Shown here: piece after piece, positions 21,001 through 30,379 of the stretch
Numbering within the stretch: the stretch's first letter is position 1
Layout of the letters: each line of letters starts with the position of its first letter
Assembly (NCBI GenBank): GCA_000695325.1
Contig: AVPN01000646.1
Location: 1 to 43,299 of the forward strand
Direction of reading: 5' to 3'
DNA from: Pleurobrachia bachei
Taxonomy: Eukaryota > Ctenophora > Tentaculata > Cydippida > Pleurobrachiidae
DNA: 43,299 bases
Notes under the pieces: model-generated
What the model was told of the DNA's origin: nothing
Databases searched by the model: none
The model's input: only the letters and a program-made list of their open reading frames with translations
Program-made: the position numbers and the translations under genes

Positions 21001-24000
21001 ACCTGTACCGCCCTCCCACTAGTGGGACTTCCCCTTCTTTTGGGACTGATCCTGGTTCCCCGGCCACTATTGGTCCTGGTAGAGAAGGAGAGGGGGAGTG
21101 AGGAACTGTTGCTGTAGGGGCTGCTGCTGTGTGAAGGAAAAACTGATCAAAGTAGGAATTAGTTCGGCTAAAGCAGGAAAACTCTGACGAGACTTGAGAG
21201 GACCTCTCTAATTGGGTCCCTAATTGAGGTGACCTCTCTAATTGGGTCTCTAATTGGGCTGGTGGTGGCTGGGCAGTGTGCCTATTAGACGGCAGTTCAG
21301 CAGATGAGTGATTCAACAAACAGGGCAGGCTAAAAATGTTGGGAGGGCAGGATGATGTTGTTAAAAACTCTTGCTGCTGTGCTGAATGATTCTGCTTTTT
21401 TGGAGGATCAACCGATCGAACCACCTTACTTACATCTGAATCTGGTGATGACACTAAGGCAAATAGAATGTGGTCAATATCAGGTGAACTATCAGTTGAC
21501 GGTTGTCGTTGCCTCTGTAGATGGGTCTTATCCGGACTCTCCCAGCCAGGGGAATCAGGCCCGTGGCGGATCTCTATATCACTTGGTGGGATCATGTACT
21601 GCACAATTGATATCTTCCTCTCTCTAACCTCTGGTTCTACTGGATCCGGAGGAGGAGGGGGTGTTGGGGTTCGGGGAGGGGTCTGTGGTGGTGGGGTGGT
21701 GTCCTTTAATTCTAACATACTCTTGACAAAGTTGAAGAATCCTCCTTTAGTTTTACCAGGTTTTGCATTCTCCTTCGATTTGTCTTTTGTCGGGGAGTTG
21801 CTTAGCAGTCGACTAACAGAAAAGAAAGAGTTCTTTTTCCGTGGTTCCTCAGGGGATTTTGTTGAGGGTACAGACTCGTATGTTGAAGAGGTGGAGTGTT
21901 CCCTTGCTTCATCCTGTAGTGGAGGGGTCCTGATTGATGGTAACTTCTCCGAAACTGGAGCAGACTTCTCAGAAACTGCAGCAGACTTTTCAGATACTGT
22001 AGCAGACTTCTCAGAATCTCCAGCAGACTTCTCAGAAACTCCAGCAGATTTCTCAGAATCAGCGGTAGGCGGTACCGGAGGTGATTTTACCGTCACTTCT
22101 GGATATTGAGTATGCCTTGGTTTGTCTGCAGCAAAGTGGCTGTCCTCCATCAGTTCAGGTTTCTTCCTGGCAGGTTCTATCAGCACCGGTTTACGTGTTG
22201 AAGGTGCAGGTGGGGTTAGCGGCGGGGAGACCCGTTTAGGTTTGGCTGGCACTACAGAGGACCTGCTGCTTGCAGTGGAGGCAGCAGGAGGGGAGAGAGG
22301 TGATTCCTCTGTTGTGACCGATGATGTGTATGAGGGGGAGGTGAGGGAAGAATCAGTTGTTTCAGAGTAACTAGAAGAGGATGAGCCAGATAATCCAGAT
22401 TTCCTTCTCGCTGGTTTGATAGGTTTCACACTCACCCTCTCAGGTTTTACAACAGACTTTTGAGCTACTGAAACGTTTTCTCTTTTGGTCATTGGAGGTG
22501 ATTGTTTCACTACAGGATCAGTATCACTAGTTATTGGTGCGACTTCGGGTCTTGGAGGATGCTGTTTTAGAGGGTCGACTCTTCGTGGTGGAGCGGATGT
22601 TTTCTTTATCGTTTCCCGTTCCTTTTGTCTCGCAAGTTCCTTTTCCTGTTTTGGAATTAATGCAACTGGCTCTTGCCTCATTTCTTCCTTCTTTGATTCT
22701 GGTATTTGTTCCAGTGATGGCTCTCTACTCCTCCCTGCCCTTTTTACTGGTTGTTTCCCAGTTGGGGGTCTGGTCTTTTTCTGTTCTTGTGCTGATGATA
22801 CTGGCTGAGAATTTGACGGTGATTGACTCGTTTTTCTGTTTTCTACCGCCTTTTGTTTTCCTTCATCGACTACTGCTGCAGCACTGGGAGGAGTCCGTTT
22901 AACAGTTGTTCCCTGTATCCTTTCAATTCCTCTGTTTTCTCGGGGTGGGAGACTAGCAGGAAGGGCTCTTTGAATCCTTTGTTTTTCAATTGCTTGATCT
23001 GATTCAAGTGGTGGTTCACTTGGTTCAGCAAGCGCTGATTTTACAGTTTCCTTGGGCATTTCTTCTCCTGAAACTGGTTCTGGCTTCTCTTCATCTTTAG
23101 TATCAACTTCGGGAAGATTCAAGCTTGACAAATCAAATTTACTTTTGGGTTTGGGTTTGGATTTTTCATTTCCAGAAGATGATCGCGACTTGGTTCCCCT
23201 CCCCCTCCTTGTTCCTTTCAAGTTCATGAGATCATCATGCGAGAGATCTTTGGTTGAGTTTCCAGGCTGGCTGGTCGGCCGAGAGGGTGGCCCATCGTGC
23301 TCTACCTCCTCGAACACATCCACTCTGAGCGGTACTGGGGAGTTGTTCAGGTTCCCTACAACCTGTCTCGGGGAAATGGGAGGTGCTGGTGGTTCCAGGT
23401 GTTCCTGTGGAGCGATATCAAACGGTGGAGGAGTTGTTATCGGTAAGGGGACCATACCTCGTGGGTTATTATCTGACACAGAGTGTGTTGCATTTTGAGG
23501 AGGTGATGAGGCCACAAAGTTATTTTGGGGGGTTGGTGTTGCCCCAGAGTTATTTTGGAGAGTTGGTGTTGCCCCAGAGTTATTTTGGGGAGTTGGTGTT
23601 GCTTCAGAACTATTTTGGGGGGTTGGTGTTGCTCCAGAGTTATTTTGTGGGGTCCGTGTTGCCCCCTCCTCCTCTGGCAGGTGCTGGGGTGACCTGTGTT
23701 GTACAGTGCCCTCTTCTGAATCAACACTAACAGTGTCCACATGTGCACATGTTAGTTGATCCACCAACTCGAACCCCTCCGATCCCTTCTCCCCTTCCTC
23801 GCCTCCCTCCTGAGAGTTGTCGGGAGAGTATGTCCGGGTCACTTGGCACACTGCCATCAAACCTCCACCGTCCTCACTAACAGTGTCACTGGTACATCCC
23901 ACCTCGCCCAACCAGTCCTCAAATCGATCCTTGAGGTCGGTGATGAATAGAAGGGGACCGTTATCGGGAGAGGGGATGGGCTCATATTCAGCCAGCCGCT

Positions 24001-24198
24001 TCTCTTCCATATCTTCCACTAACTAGATATCACATCAAGACGGTTGATATCTCTCACTACTCAACAAAGTACAAAACAAGAGATATTGAGTTGAAGATTT
24101 GTGTAAGCACACGTTGAGGTAGATCATGTGTGTGTCCGCATTTTTCATACACTCACCCAATCGATAGCTATCATTTTATCTCTCTATCTTCCTCTGTA

Positions 24199-24277
<79 letters not shown>

Positions 24278-25815
24278 CCTTTCAATTCCCCTGTTCTCTC
24301 GGGGTGGGAGACTTGCAGGAAGACTTCTTAGAATCCTTTGTTTTTCAGCTGCTTGGTCTGGTTCAAGTGGTGGTGGTTCAATCGGCTCTACAGGCACTGA
24401 TTTTACAGTTGGCATCTCTAAAACTGGTTCTGGCTTCTCTTCAGCTTTAATATCAACTTCGGGAAGATTCAAGCTTGACAAATCAAACTTACTCTTGGGC
24501 TTAGGTTTTTCTTGCTTGGGTTTTTCTTTTCCAGATGATCGCGACTTGGTTCCTCTCCCCCTCCTTGTTCCTTTCAAGTTCATGAGATCATCATGCGATA
24601 GATCTTTGGTTGAGTTTCCAGGCTGGCTGGTCGGCCGAGAGGGTGGTCCGTCGTGCTCTACCTCCTCGAACACATCCACTCTGAGCGGTACTGGGGAGTT
24701 GTTCAGGTTCCCTACAACCTGTTTTGGGGAAATGGGAGGTGCTGAGGGTTCGAGATGTTCCTGTGGAGCGATATCAATCGGTGGAGGAGTTGTTATCGGT
24801 AAGGGGACCACAACTCGTGGGTTATTATCTGACACAGAGTGTGTTGCATTTTGAGGAGTTGATGAGGCCGCCAAGTTATTTTGGGGGGTTGGTGTTGCTC
24901 CAGAGTTATTTTGGGGGGTTGGTGTTGTTCCAGAGCTATTTTGGGGAGTTGGTGTTGCTTCAGAGTTATTTTGGGGGGTTGGTGTTGTTCCAGAGCTATT
25001 TTGGGGAGTTGGTGTTGCTTCAGAGTTATTTTGGGGGGTTGGTGTTGCTCCAGAGTTATTTTGGGGGGTTGGTGTTGTTCCAGAGCTATTTTGGGGAGTT
25101 GGTGTTGCTTCAGAGTTATTTTGGGGGGTTGGTGTTGCTCCAGAGTTATTTTGGGGGGTTGGTGTTGCTTCAGAGTTATTTTGGGGAGTTGGTGTTGCTT
25201 CAGAGTTATTTTGGGGAGTTGGTGTTGCTTCAGAACTATTTTGGGGGATTGGTGTTGCTCCAGAGTTATTTTGTGGGGTCGGTGTTGCCCCCTCCTCTGG
25301 CAGGTGTTGGGGTGACCTGTGTTGTACAGTGCCCTCCTCTGAATCAACACTAACAGTGTCAACATGTGCACATGTTAATTGGTCCACCAACTCGAACCCC
25401 TCCGATCCCTTCTCCCCTTCCTCGCCCTCCTGAGAGTTGTCGGGAGAGTAGGTCCGGGTCACCTGGCACACTGCCATCAACCCACCACCGTCCTCACTGA
25501 CAGTGTCACTGGTGCATCCCACCTCGCCCAACCAGTCCTCAAATCGATCCTTGAGGTCGGTGATGAATAGAAGGGGACCGTTATCGGGAGAGGGGATGGG
25601 CTCATATTCAGCCAGCCGCTTCTCTTCCATATCTTCAACTAACTAGATTACATCAAGACGGTTTATAATCTCACTACTCAACAAAGTACAAAACAAGAGA
25701 TATTGAGTTGAAGATTTGTGTAAGCACACGTTGAGGTAGATCATGTGTGTGTCCGCATTTTTCATACACTCACCCAATCGATAGCTATCATTTTATCTCT
25801 CTATCTTCCTCTGTA

Positions 25816-25856
<41 letters not shown>

Positions 25857-25859
25857 NNN

Positions 25860-25906
<47 letters not shown>

Positions 25907-27880
25907 ATAACACTGTGTCCACCCACAGGAACCCAGACGGTGGGAAGGAGGAGATGTTTCTGGGGGTTGAAGCAGAGATAAAAGATGGCAAACCGATCAG
26001 TTTGGCGTTATGTCTCGGTTTCCCCATTCTATGTAGTACCACTGTGCAACTGAACGATGGAGATGGAAGGTAAGAAAACCGAACATCTTTTGGACTGACA
26101 ATTGAGGGAGAGAGATTGTTCTTGCAGGCCCTCACCATACAATATATTTTGTCTCATATTTTGTCTCAGCTATTCTGTCCGATCTAACAACACGACCCCC
26201 TCTCTCTAGTTTCGTTATGAGTGACAGCAGGAGATGTGTGGTGCTGAAACCAGAGAATATACACTCCCAGTGGGCTGCTATCCAGTTCCTAAACACCTCA
26301 ATGCAGAATGCTTCAGAGGAAGGCTACTTCGAAATGGGGAAGAGTCATCACTGGTGTGATTACTACAGCCGACTAATCGCTGATAATGTAGGTGGAGTGC
26401 TTGTTAATATTTGGCCGATGTTAGGGCCTCCCTTACACCTCCGGGTCCAGAATTAAAAAGAATCCTCTCTCCTCCCAGTACGGTAAGAAAGGGGGAGTGC
26501 CCAATTGGACTGTTACCTCTGCCAGGTCTACTGCCCGAAAGAGTATTCTGGAAGTATTTGGCGGTAATCATACCCAAAGGAGGGGAAGTACAACACCGCT
26601 TGTTATCAGCAAGAGCAAATCTGTAGGTGGCAGTACAACATAAAATCTGTATCAGTGGATGTATACAAATCATGAATCTGTGACTATTTAATTGAACATG
26701 GTAACATTTTCATCAATATTACTGACCCCCTCCCTATAAAGATATCCCTTTCTCAGCTGCAGAGCCAGACATCAATGGATGAGCTTACGAAGCTGATCCT
26801 ACAAAAGATCAGATCTGTTATGTACAAGGTCGACCTGGACACAGCCAGTACTAAATCAATCAGGTAATATCTGGCACTCATCATAGTAGGTTAATCTATC
26901 AGGTTTGTGCAGTGTGTGAGTGAGTGGTGTATGTTTTATGAGACAGATCTTCTTGTATTGTTCATGAGTCTGAACAAGGGTCTTCCATGGTTTATATTTC
27001 TCTTTTTGAATCAATGCTATACTCCATTCTCCATTCTTCCTAGGCTTGCTGTGGAGAAAGAGGTTGGGATGAATTTGGATCACAGGAAGGAATTCATAGA
27101 AGAGAAAGTTCTAGTTACACTGGGACAGATGGATGAACCTTCACTCATCAAGGATTACCTATATCTCGGTAATAGAGGGGGCTGGGGGTATATTTGGTTA
27201 TATGTTCTAACCCTCCACCGGGGTGCGGTGAAACAGAGTCGAGCAATATATTTTTACTATTATTCGGAACTCTCTAGTATAATTTCTTCATCCAGGCAAC
27301 GAATGGAATGCGTGTAATTATGAAGAATTAATTGATAATGGGATTACTCACATACTCAACTGTACTTCTGACATTGATTCCCCATTCGAAAGTGTCTTCA
27401 AATATCACAGGTATTATTATAACCACAAACCCAGCCTTTAACCCCCCCCTTTAATTAATCATACTGTCTTCGCGATCCCCTATTGCGGAGGCCCACCTTC
27501 CCTTCAATAGTTTGAAACCCCCTCTAATCCCTCCCCCCCCCAGAGTGAATGTGTTGGATGTGCCCAGTGAAAATATAATGCAGTACTGGGAAGAGACACA
27601 TCGCTTCATACGAGACTGTAGAGACATTGGTGGCAAGTGTCTAGTTCACTGTCAGAAGGGAATCAGTCGATCAGGTTCCACGACTATCGCCTACATAATG
27701 CGACAATATGATAAACCACTGGACACCGCCCAAACATTTGTACAGGAAAGAAGGTCTATTATGAACCCTAATGTTGGTTTTGCTAAGCAGCTCCAGTGTT
27801 ATGACCGGACACTAAAGGATGAGGGGGTTTCAGACGTTGAAGAGAGAATGAACTCAATAACACTAGCTGACATTTATTAG
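18099..27880 (+). CDS. SSH: Slingshot-type protein phosphatase (cofilin phosphatase), nine exons
   Basis: Dual-specificity phosphatase of the Slingshot family, which dephosphorylates ADF/cofilin to promote actin turnover. Coding exons: 18099-18244, 19291-19507, 19669-19826, 25929-26069, 26210-26387, 26757-26863, 27044-27168, 27296-27410, 27544-27880. All junctions are GT-AG and phase-consistent, giving 507 residues. An acidic N-terminus (48 residues) is followed by the SSH-N region (about 120-280; FPAVLQMICRAIRKSEQ...DGDGSFVMSDSRR), a DEK_C-like domain (about 283-345; TSMDELTKLILQKIRSVM...LGQMDEPS) and the DSP catalytic domain (about 350-490) with HCQKGISRSGST, catalytic Cys about 432, and probable general acid Asp 401. 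It lacks the long Ser-rich C-terminal tail of vertebrate SSH. Exon 2 carries a perfect 17-residue repeat. Intron 3 (19827-25928) contains an antisense kinase gene. An upstream UTR exon is likely. Confidence 0.88.
18245..19290 (+). other. Slingshot intron 1
   Basis: A 1.05-kb intron beginning GTATAATT and ending CCCTATAG. Contains purine-rich GAGA tracts (about 18590-18740 and 18890-18925). No separate gene is seen. Confidence 0.7.
19390..19497 (+). repeat. 51-bp coding tandem repeat in Slingshot exon 2
   Basis: Two in-frame copies encode FHTTRTVARAIDTQHGT, differing at silent positions only (for example AGAACT and AGAACC). The copy lies between the acidic N-terminus and the SSH-N region. Confidence 0.85.
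20264..24010 (-). CDS. PIM-like Ser/Thr protein kinase with long disordered N-terminus
   Basis: An intronless 1248-residue kinase lying antisense inside Slingshot intron 3. The first ATG is at 24010; an upstream GTG at 24019 is not a plausible eukaryotic start. About 990 residues of Pro/Ser/Thr/Lys-rich, presumably disordered sequence include decapeptide ATPTPQNNSG repeats (about residues 115-175) and SEKSAxV repeats (about 655-690). The C-terminal 255 residues form the kinase domain: glycine loop GEGGFG, VVLKEM with the ATP-binding Lys, HGDIKDENL as catalytic loop, DFGSA, and GTRVYSPPEF before the activation-segment Glu. DENL and RVYSPPE are typical of PIM (and PASK) kinases. The HRD arginine is replaced by Gly, which suits a kinase not needing activation-loop phosphorylation. 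Catalytic Asp, Lys and DFG are present, so activity is likely; substrates are unknown. Confidence 0.88.
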   Translation of the reverse strand: MEEKRLAEYEPIPSPDNGPLLFITDLKDRFEDWLGEVGCTSDTVSEDGGGLMAVCQVTRTYSPDNSQEGGEEGEKGSEGFELVDQLTCAHVDTVSVDSEEGTVQHRSPQHLPEEEGATRTPQNNSGATPTPQNSSEATPTPQNNSGATPTLQNNSGATPTPQNNFVASSPPQNATHSVSDNNPRGMVPLPITTPPPFDIAPQEHLEPPAPPISPRQVVGNLNNSPVPLRVDVFEEVEHDGPPSRPTSQPGNSTKDLSHDDLMNLKGTRRGRGTKSRSSSGNEKSKPKPKSKFDLSSLNLPEVDTKDEEKPEPVSGEEMPKETVKSALAEPSEPPLESDQAIEKQRIQRALPASLPPRENRGIERIQGTTVKRTPPSAAAVVDEGKQKAVENRKTSQSPSNSQPVSSAQEQKKTRPPTGKQPVKRAGRSREPSLEQIPESKKEEMRQEPVALIPKQEKELARQKERETIKKTSAPPRRVDPLKQHPPRPEVAPITSDTDPVVKQSPPMTKRENVSVAQKSVVKPERVSVKPIKPARRKSGLSGSSSSSYSETTDSSLTSPSYTSSVTTEESPLSPPAASTASSRSSVVPAKPKRVSPPLTPPAPSTRKPVLIEPARKKPELMEDSHFAADKPRHTQYPEVTVKSPPVPPTADSEKSAGVSEKSAGDSEKSATVSEKSAAVSEKSAPVSEKLPSIRTPPLQDEAREHSTSSTYESVPSTKSPEEPRKKNSFFSVSRLLSNSPTKDKSKENAKPGKTKGGFFNFVKSMLELKDTTPPPQTPPRTPTPPPPPDPVEPEVRERKISIVQYMIPPSDIEIRHGPDSPGWESPDKTHLQRQRQPSTDSSPDIDHILFALVSSPDSDVSKVVRSVDPPKKQNHSAQQQEFLTTSSCPPNIFSLPCLLNHSSAELPSNRHTAQPPPAQLETQLERSPQLGTQLERSSQVSSEFSCFSRTNSYFDQFFLHTAAAPTATVPHSPSPSLPGPIVAGEPGSVPKEGEVPLVGGRYRLLEQIGEGGFGVVYLGTDTHYRDTAVVLKEMREVIIEELTEEITILQNYPHEHIMELWDHFTHETTHVLVFDFRSRLTLFEYLRGVRCGLTEGECRVIVRQVISALEWLHGNMIVHGDIKDENLIIEPARMFVTLIDFGSARILEDEFEPMAFRGTRVYSPPEFILTEVAYGLSLDVWTIGVLVYVILSNRRPFPNEDQILMACLPYRREWSESVRDLLRKCLAKDFSERPAVRDLIHHPWVYVN
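21940..22065 (-). repeat. 21-bp coding minisatellite (SEKSAxV)
   Basis: About six in-frame heptapeptide units of the type SEKSAGV/D within the disordered region of the kinase, on a 21-bp period with scattered substitutions. Confidence 0.8.
23515..23680 (-). repeat. 30-bp coding minisatellite (ATPTPQNNSG), short allele
   Basis: About five to six decapeptide units in the full-length kinase. The equivalent tract in the duplicate at 24873-25290 has about fourteen to fifteen, so the array has changed length since the duplication. Confidence 0.85.
24197..24273. repeat. (TC)n microsatellite between kinase and its duplicate
   Basis: A nearly uninterrupted TC tract of about 75 bp at the breakpoint joining the two duplication units. 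The right-hand unit ends in the same kind of tract. Confidence 0.95.
24873..25290 (-). repeat. 30-bp coding minisatellite, expanded allele
   Basis: About fourteen to fifteen units coding for (G/E)(A/T)TPTPQN(N/S)S in the partial duplicate. Variant units alternate in pairs (EATPTPQNSS then GTTPTPQNNS three times), showing that blocks of two or more repeats were copied together. Confidence 0.88.
25811..25903. repeat. (TC)n microsatellite with 3-base gap
   Basis: A TC tract interrupted by three N (25857-25859), ending about 25 bp before Slingshot exon 4. Its length is unreliable. It also acts as the distal part of the polypyrimidine region of that intron. Confidence 0.93.
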
Positions 27881-28462
27881 GATTGCGTGTATGGGAAATT
27901 GTTTTTTATGAGATCAGATTTTGAAATGTTCTAAACTCCATGAACCGAGCGTTTGTTATTGCAGAATCTTGGAGAAATATAGAAGGGCGTTCTGGACGCA
28001 ACACATACTCTGTGCTGCCAGACCGGAGTGGACCTGGTCGTTAGATGCCTGGCAGTCCCTCTCCTAACGGCCAACCCGGGTCGCTAATCCAGGCTCGATG
28101 TTGCCATAGTAAGCAACAAATACTGCTGAAATGATGCACTTTCATTTGATGCAAAACCGAGCGCGCACCAAATCTGCGCGATATTGCTGAAAACTGTGAC
28201 CACATTCAGCAACTTTACACACACTTTTGTGAAAGTTGAAAAGTTTCTGATTTTCAACTTCCCAGAGTTTTATCAAAACAAAGAAGGATTCCATCAGATA
28301 AAATATTCAATCAGTTAAAACATTCAATATTCTAATCAGTCAATGAATTAAGAATAAAGAAAATAAGACACATTTAATAAAATATGATACCATCTAATAC
28401 CATCTAATACCACAGTCCAACAGTCCCAAAATGTTCCAAAACCCCATCCCAACTAATTAAAT
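27881..28462. other. Convergent 3' spacer, Slingshot to CFAP90-like gene
   Basis: AT-rich DNA between two converging genes, holding both 3' UTRs. A short direct repeat (TACCATCTAA) occurs at about 28388-28408. No gene is seen. Confidence 0.5.
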
Positions 28463-28612
28463 TCAATTTTGCAGCTCTACAACATTTCCCGAATTCCTGT
28501 AAAACTCCTTGTTTATGATGTTAATCCGGGCATGTTTCCTGTCAGTAGTTTCCAACGGGGGTCGTCTCCCATACATGGCAGTTGTCGTAGTTGGAACACA
28601 CTTGTTAGATAT
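28463..28612 (-). other. CFAP90-like alternative terminal exon C
   Basis: 49 codons plus stop behind the acceptor CTCCTCGTTTCAG, phase 0. Encodes ISNKCVPTTTTAMYGRRPPL then ETTDRKHARINIINKEFYRN, parallel to exon B (YGKRPPLDP...HVRV...NFYRDN). A plus-strand open frame over the same bases is a shadow of this exon. Confidence 0.65.
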
Positions 28613-29955
28613 CTGAAACGAGGAGAGTCATTTAAAATCATTTTCAAAATACATGATATACATGTTAGACAAACTAAAGAAAAGACAAGATATTTTGAAG
28701 CAGAATTTAAACTGATAAACTGTGAAACAGAGAATATTATTGTCTGATATTTGAAGAAGTCTGAACAATCAATGGTTGTTGTTATCCCGATAGAAGTTTC
28801 GGGTTATTTGAACTCGAACATGATTCTTTAGCACAGGATCTAGTGGGGGACGTTTTCCGTAAACACTGGAACTCCGAATAAACACGCTCTTTCCTTCGTC
28901 CTGGGAGATGTACTAAACACCGTCAAACACAGAACAACAAGGTAGTTTTATAGAGATTGGGGCTACACAGATATATTATCCTGACACCTAAAGAGTTGCA
29001 TTAGTGCGATATAAGTCTTGCTATCATACAAAGATGCATTCTGTTTCATAATCATAAGGTTTAGTTTGGTCTAAATGACATGATGCTGCTTTCAAGTGGT
29101 GCTCCACTAGGTTTAGAGGGATTATCCTGCATCCGCTACACAATAAGTGACGTCATAGCGAACCTTATCGACCTCTCACTTCTGAACCGTGATCAAAGAA
29201 TTCACTAGCAATCACGGCTCTCTTGGCATAGGTGTTAGCGACTCCCATGGTATCAATGGACTTTCTAGTTCCATAGATACTGTTTGTCCGGATTGTCACT
29301 TGTTTGCCCTCGTCCTATGAATTAGGAATATTTGTAAAAACTGGGAAAAGGGGGAATTGTAGTGTGCTAACCTCCTTGTGAAGCGTCATGCCAGCGTTAT
29401 GCTGCCTGTCATCTCGGTGCAGTTTGGGGTTGAATGATGATTCAACTTTGAACGTCCTCTCGTAAAGTGACTCAACTGGTTTCTGTTTAAAGAGAGATTC
29501 TGTTAGTTCTTTAGTCCCCGTTTTGATTACCAAAACGAATGATGCTGCGCTCAAATGGGGGTCGGCGCCGCCAGGCAGCTATCTTTATTTGGGTTATTAA
29601 AAACTTACCTGTTTGTAGTTGTTGTAATAACTGATATCTTTGGAAGGATCGGGGCCGGGTGCCGGGGGACCGTTCTTGAAATATGTTTCCATGATTGTAG
29701 CATCCCCGTTTAAAATTTTATGGCTGTTTTTTATCTGTTCCTCTCTCTAAAATACATAAATTAAATGTCATCATTCCATCATATTAATTTCATATGCAAT
29801 AAAATGTCGCCAGCTGACCTAATCTCTAGGTGAATATCACCTATTTATAACAGAGAGACACTCACCTTAATCTGTTCCACCCACTGAGCGCTCTGTTCTT
29901 GAGGATTGTAAATAGTTTTCCCGTAGGAGGACATGTTGCCTTCTGTGGAAGCCAT
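28463..29955 (-). CDS. CFAP90: CFAP90-like cilia- and flagella-associated protein, three alternative last exons
   Basis: A small protein resembling CFAP90 (C5orf49), an axonemal microtubule-associated family. Exons: 29866-29955, 29609-29746, 29372-29482, then the last exon 29165-29314, giving 162 residues; every junction is GT-AG in phase 0. Diagnostic residues are SLYERTF followed by FNPKLHRDDRQHNAGMTLHKE, matching the family's SLYDRIF...YNQKLHRDDREH pattern as I recall it. After the third exon there are three candidate terminal exons in a row, each with its own acceptor and stop: A 29165-29314, B 28769-28900, C 28463-28612. B and C resemble the family C-terminus (SSVYGKRPPLDP...NFYRDN) better than A does. 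Family assignment is by eye; the N-terminal 75 residues are not recognised. Confidence 0.68.
28769..28900 (-). other. CFAP90-like alternative terminal exon B
   Basis: 43 codons plus stop behind the acceptor TACATCTCCCAG, phase 0. Starts DEGKSVFIRSSSVYGKRPPL and ends NFYRDNNNH. The first residues match exon A (DEGKQVTIRTNSIYGTRK), showing tandem exon duplication. Confidence 0.72.
29165..29314 (-). other. CFAP90-like alternative terminal exon A
   Basis: 49 codons plus stop behind the acceptor CCTAATTCATAG, phase 0. Encodes DEGKQVTIRTNSIYGTRKSI and then a C-terminus (ANTYAKRAVIASEFFDHGSE) that has drifted away from exons B and C. Confidence 0.7.
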
Positions 29956-30146
29956 TTCGTTATGTCTGGGGTAATCTTAGTGACCAGTTTAATGCTCAAA
30001 TGCTGCACAACAACTCATTTTTGGAAGTAAAAAGGGAGAAAAGTCGTGCAAAAGAGCTTTACAGACTATGGTCAGATACTTGCATGTCCTCTAGGATAAC
30101 CCTCTTTGAAAGAGGCTCTTTGAAATTCTTGATGTGTCTGTATTGT

Positions 30147-30183
30147 TGTTTGTCTGTTTGTTTGTCTGTCTGTTTGTCTGTCT
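30147..30183. repeat. (TGTC/TGTT)n microsatellite
   Basis: An imperfect tetranucleotide array of TGTCTGTT type upstream of the nucleoside-hydrolase-like gene. Confidence 0.85.
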
Positions 30184-30258
30184 TAGTATGGGAATGTCTC
30201 CGGGGAGCTTATAAGTTCAAGCAGCTAAAATTGTAACAATTTATTTGTTAAATTCTAG

Positions 30259-30379
30259 ACAGCGACCTCTAAGAGACTCGACCTCTAGGAGAATCGTTGC
30301 ACACGTCTCGCCCCTCACTGGTAGTGGCTACGCGGAAACGGGAGACCTAAATCATACCGCTCATACTACATCATTTAAG
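30259..30379 (+). other. Orphan candidate exon
   Basis: An open 121-nt stretch bounded by a good acceptor (AAATTCTAG) and donor (AAG|GTAATG), coding for RQRPLRDSTSRRIVAHVSPL and on to GSGYAETGDLNHTAHTTSFK, ending in phase 0. An acceptor at 30691-30692 would join it in frame to the next gene, whose frame is open upstream of its ATG to 30693. I do not recognise the peptide. It could be a 5' exon of the nucleoside-hydrolase-like gene or chance. Confidence 0.3.

Larger units (their letters stand above)
24176..25630 (-). pseudogene. Tandem partial duplicate of the kinase N-terminal half (no kinase domain)
   Basis: A 484-codon frame whose first about 450 residues repeat the disordered N-terminal half of the kinase gene (start MEEKRLAEYEPIPSPDNG, same acidic segment, same GTRRGRGTKSRSS region). 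It then runs into a (GA)n microsatellite read as RERERE and stops at 24176. No kinase domain follows. The duplicated unit is about 1.6 kb (about 22917-24270 copied to 24271-25905), carries its own 5' flank, and is joined at the TC microsatellite. If transcribed it would give a kinase-less protein; more likely it is an inert by-product. It has accumulated substitutions and a longer decapeptide array. Confidence 0.8.

Noticed and set aside
24011-24019. Upstream start for the kinase at 24019 (MEDMEEKR)
   Set aside because: The codon there is GTG; the first ATG in a nuclear gene is at 24010.
23515-25290. Regularly spaced 30-bp repeats resembling a CRISPR array
   Set aside because: No spacers; the repeats are contiguous, in frame and inside a eukaryotic coding region.
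26411-26673. Frames on both strands between Slingshot exons 5 and 6
   Set aside because: They lie in an intron with correct splice phases on both sides and have no family resemblance.
27881-28462. tRNA or other structured RNA in the GC-richer patch near 28000-28110
   Set aside because: No A/B box pair or cloverleaf could be drawn.
28469-28747. 92-codon plus-strand frame
   Set aside because: Antisense shadow of the CFAP90-like terminal exon C, which has better support from acceptor, phase and similarity to exon B.
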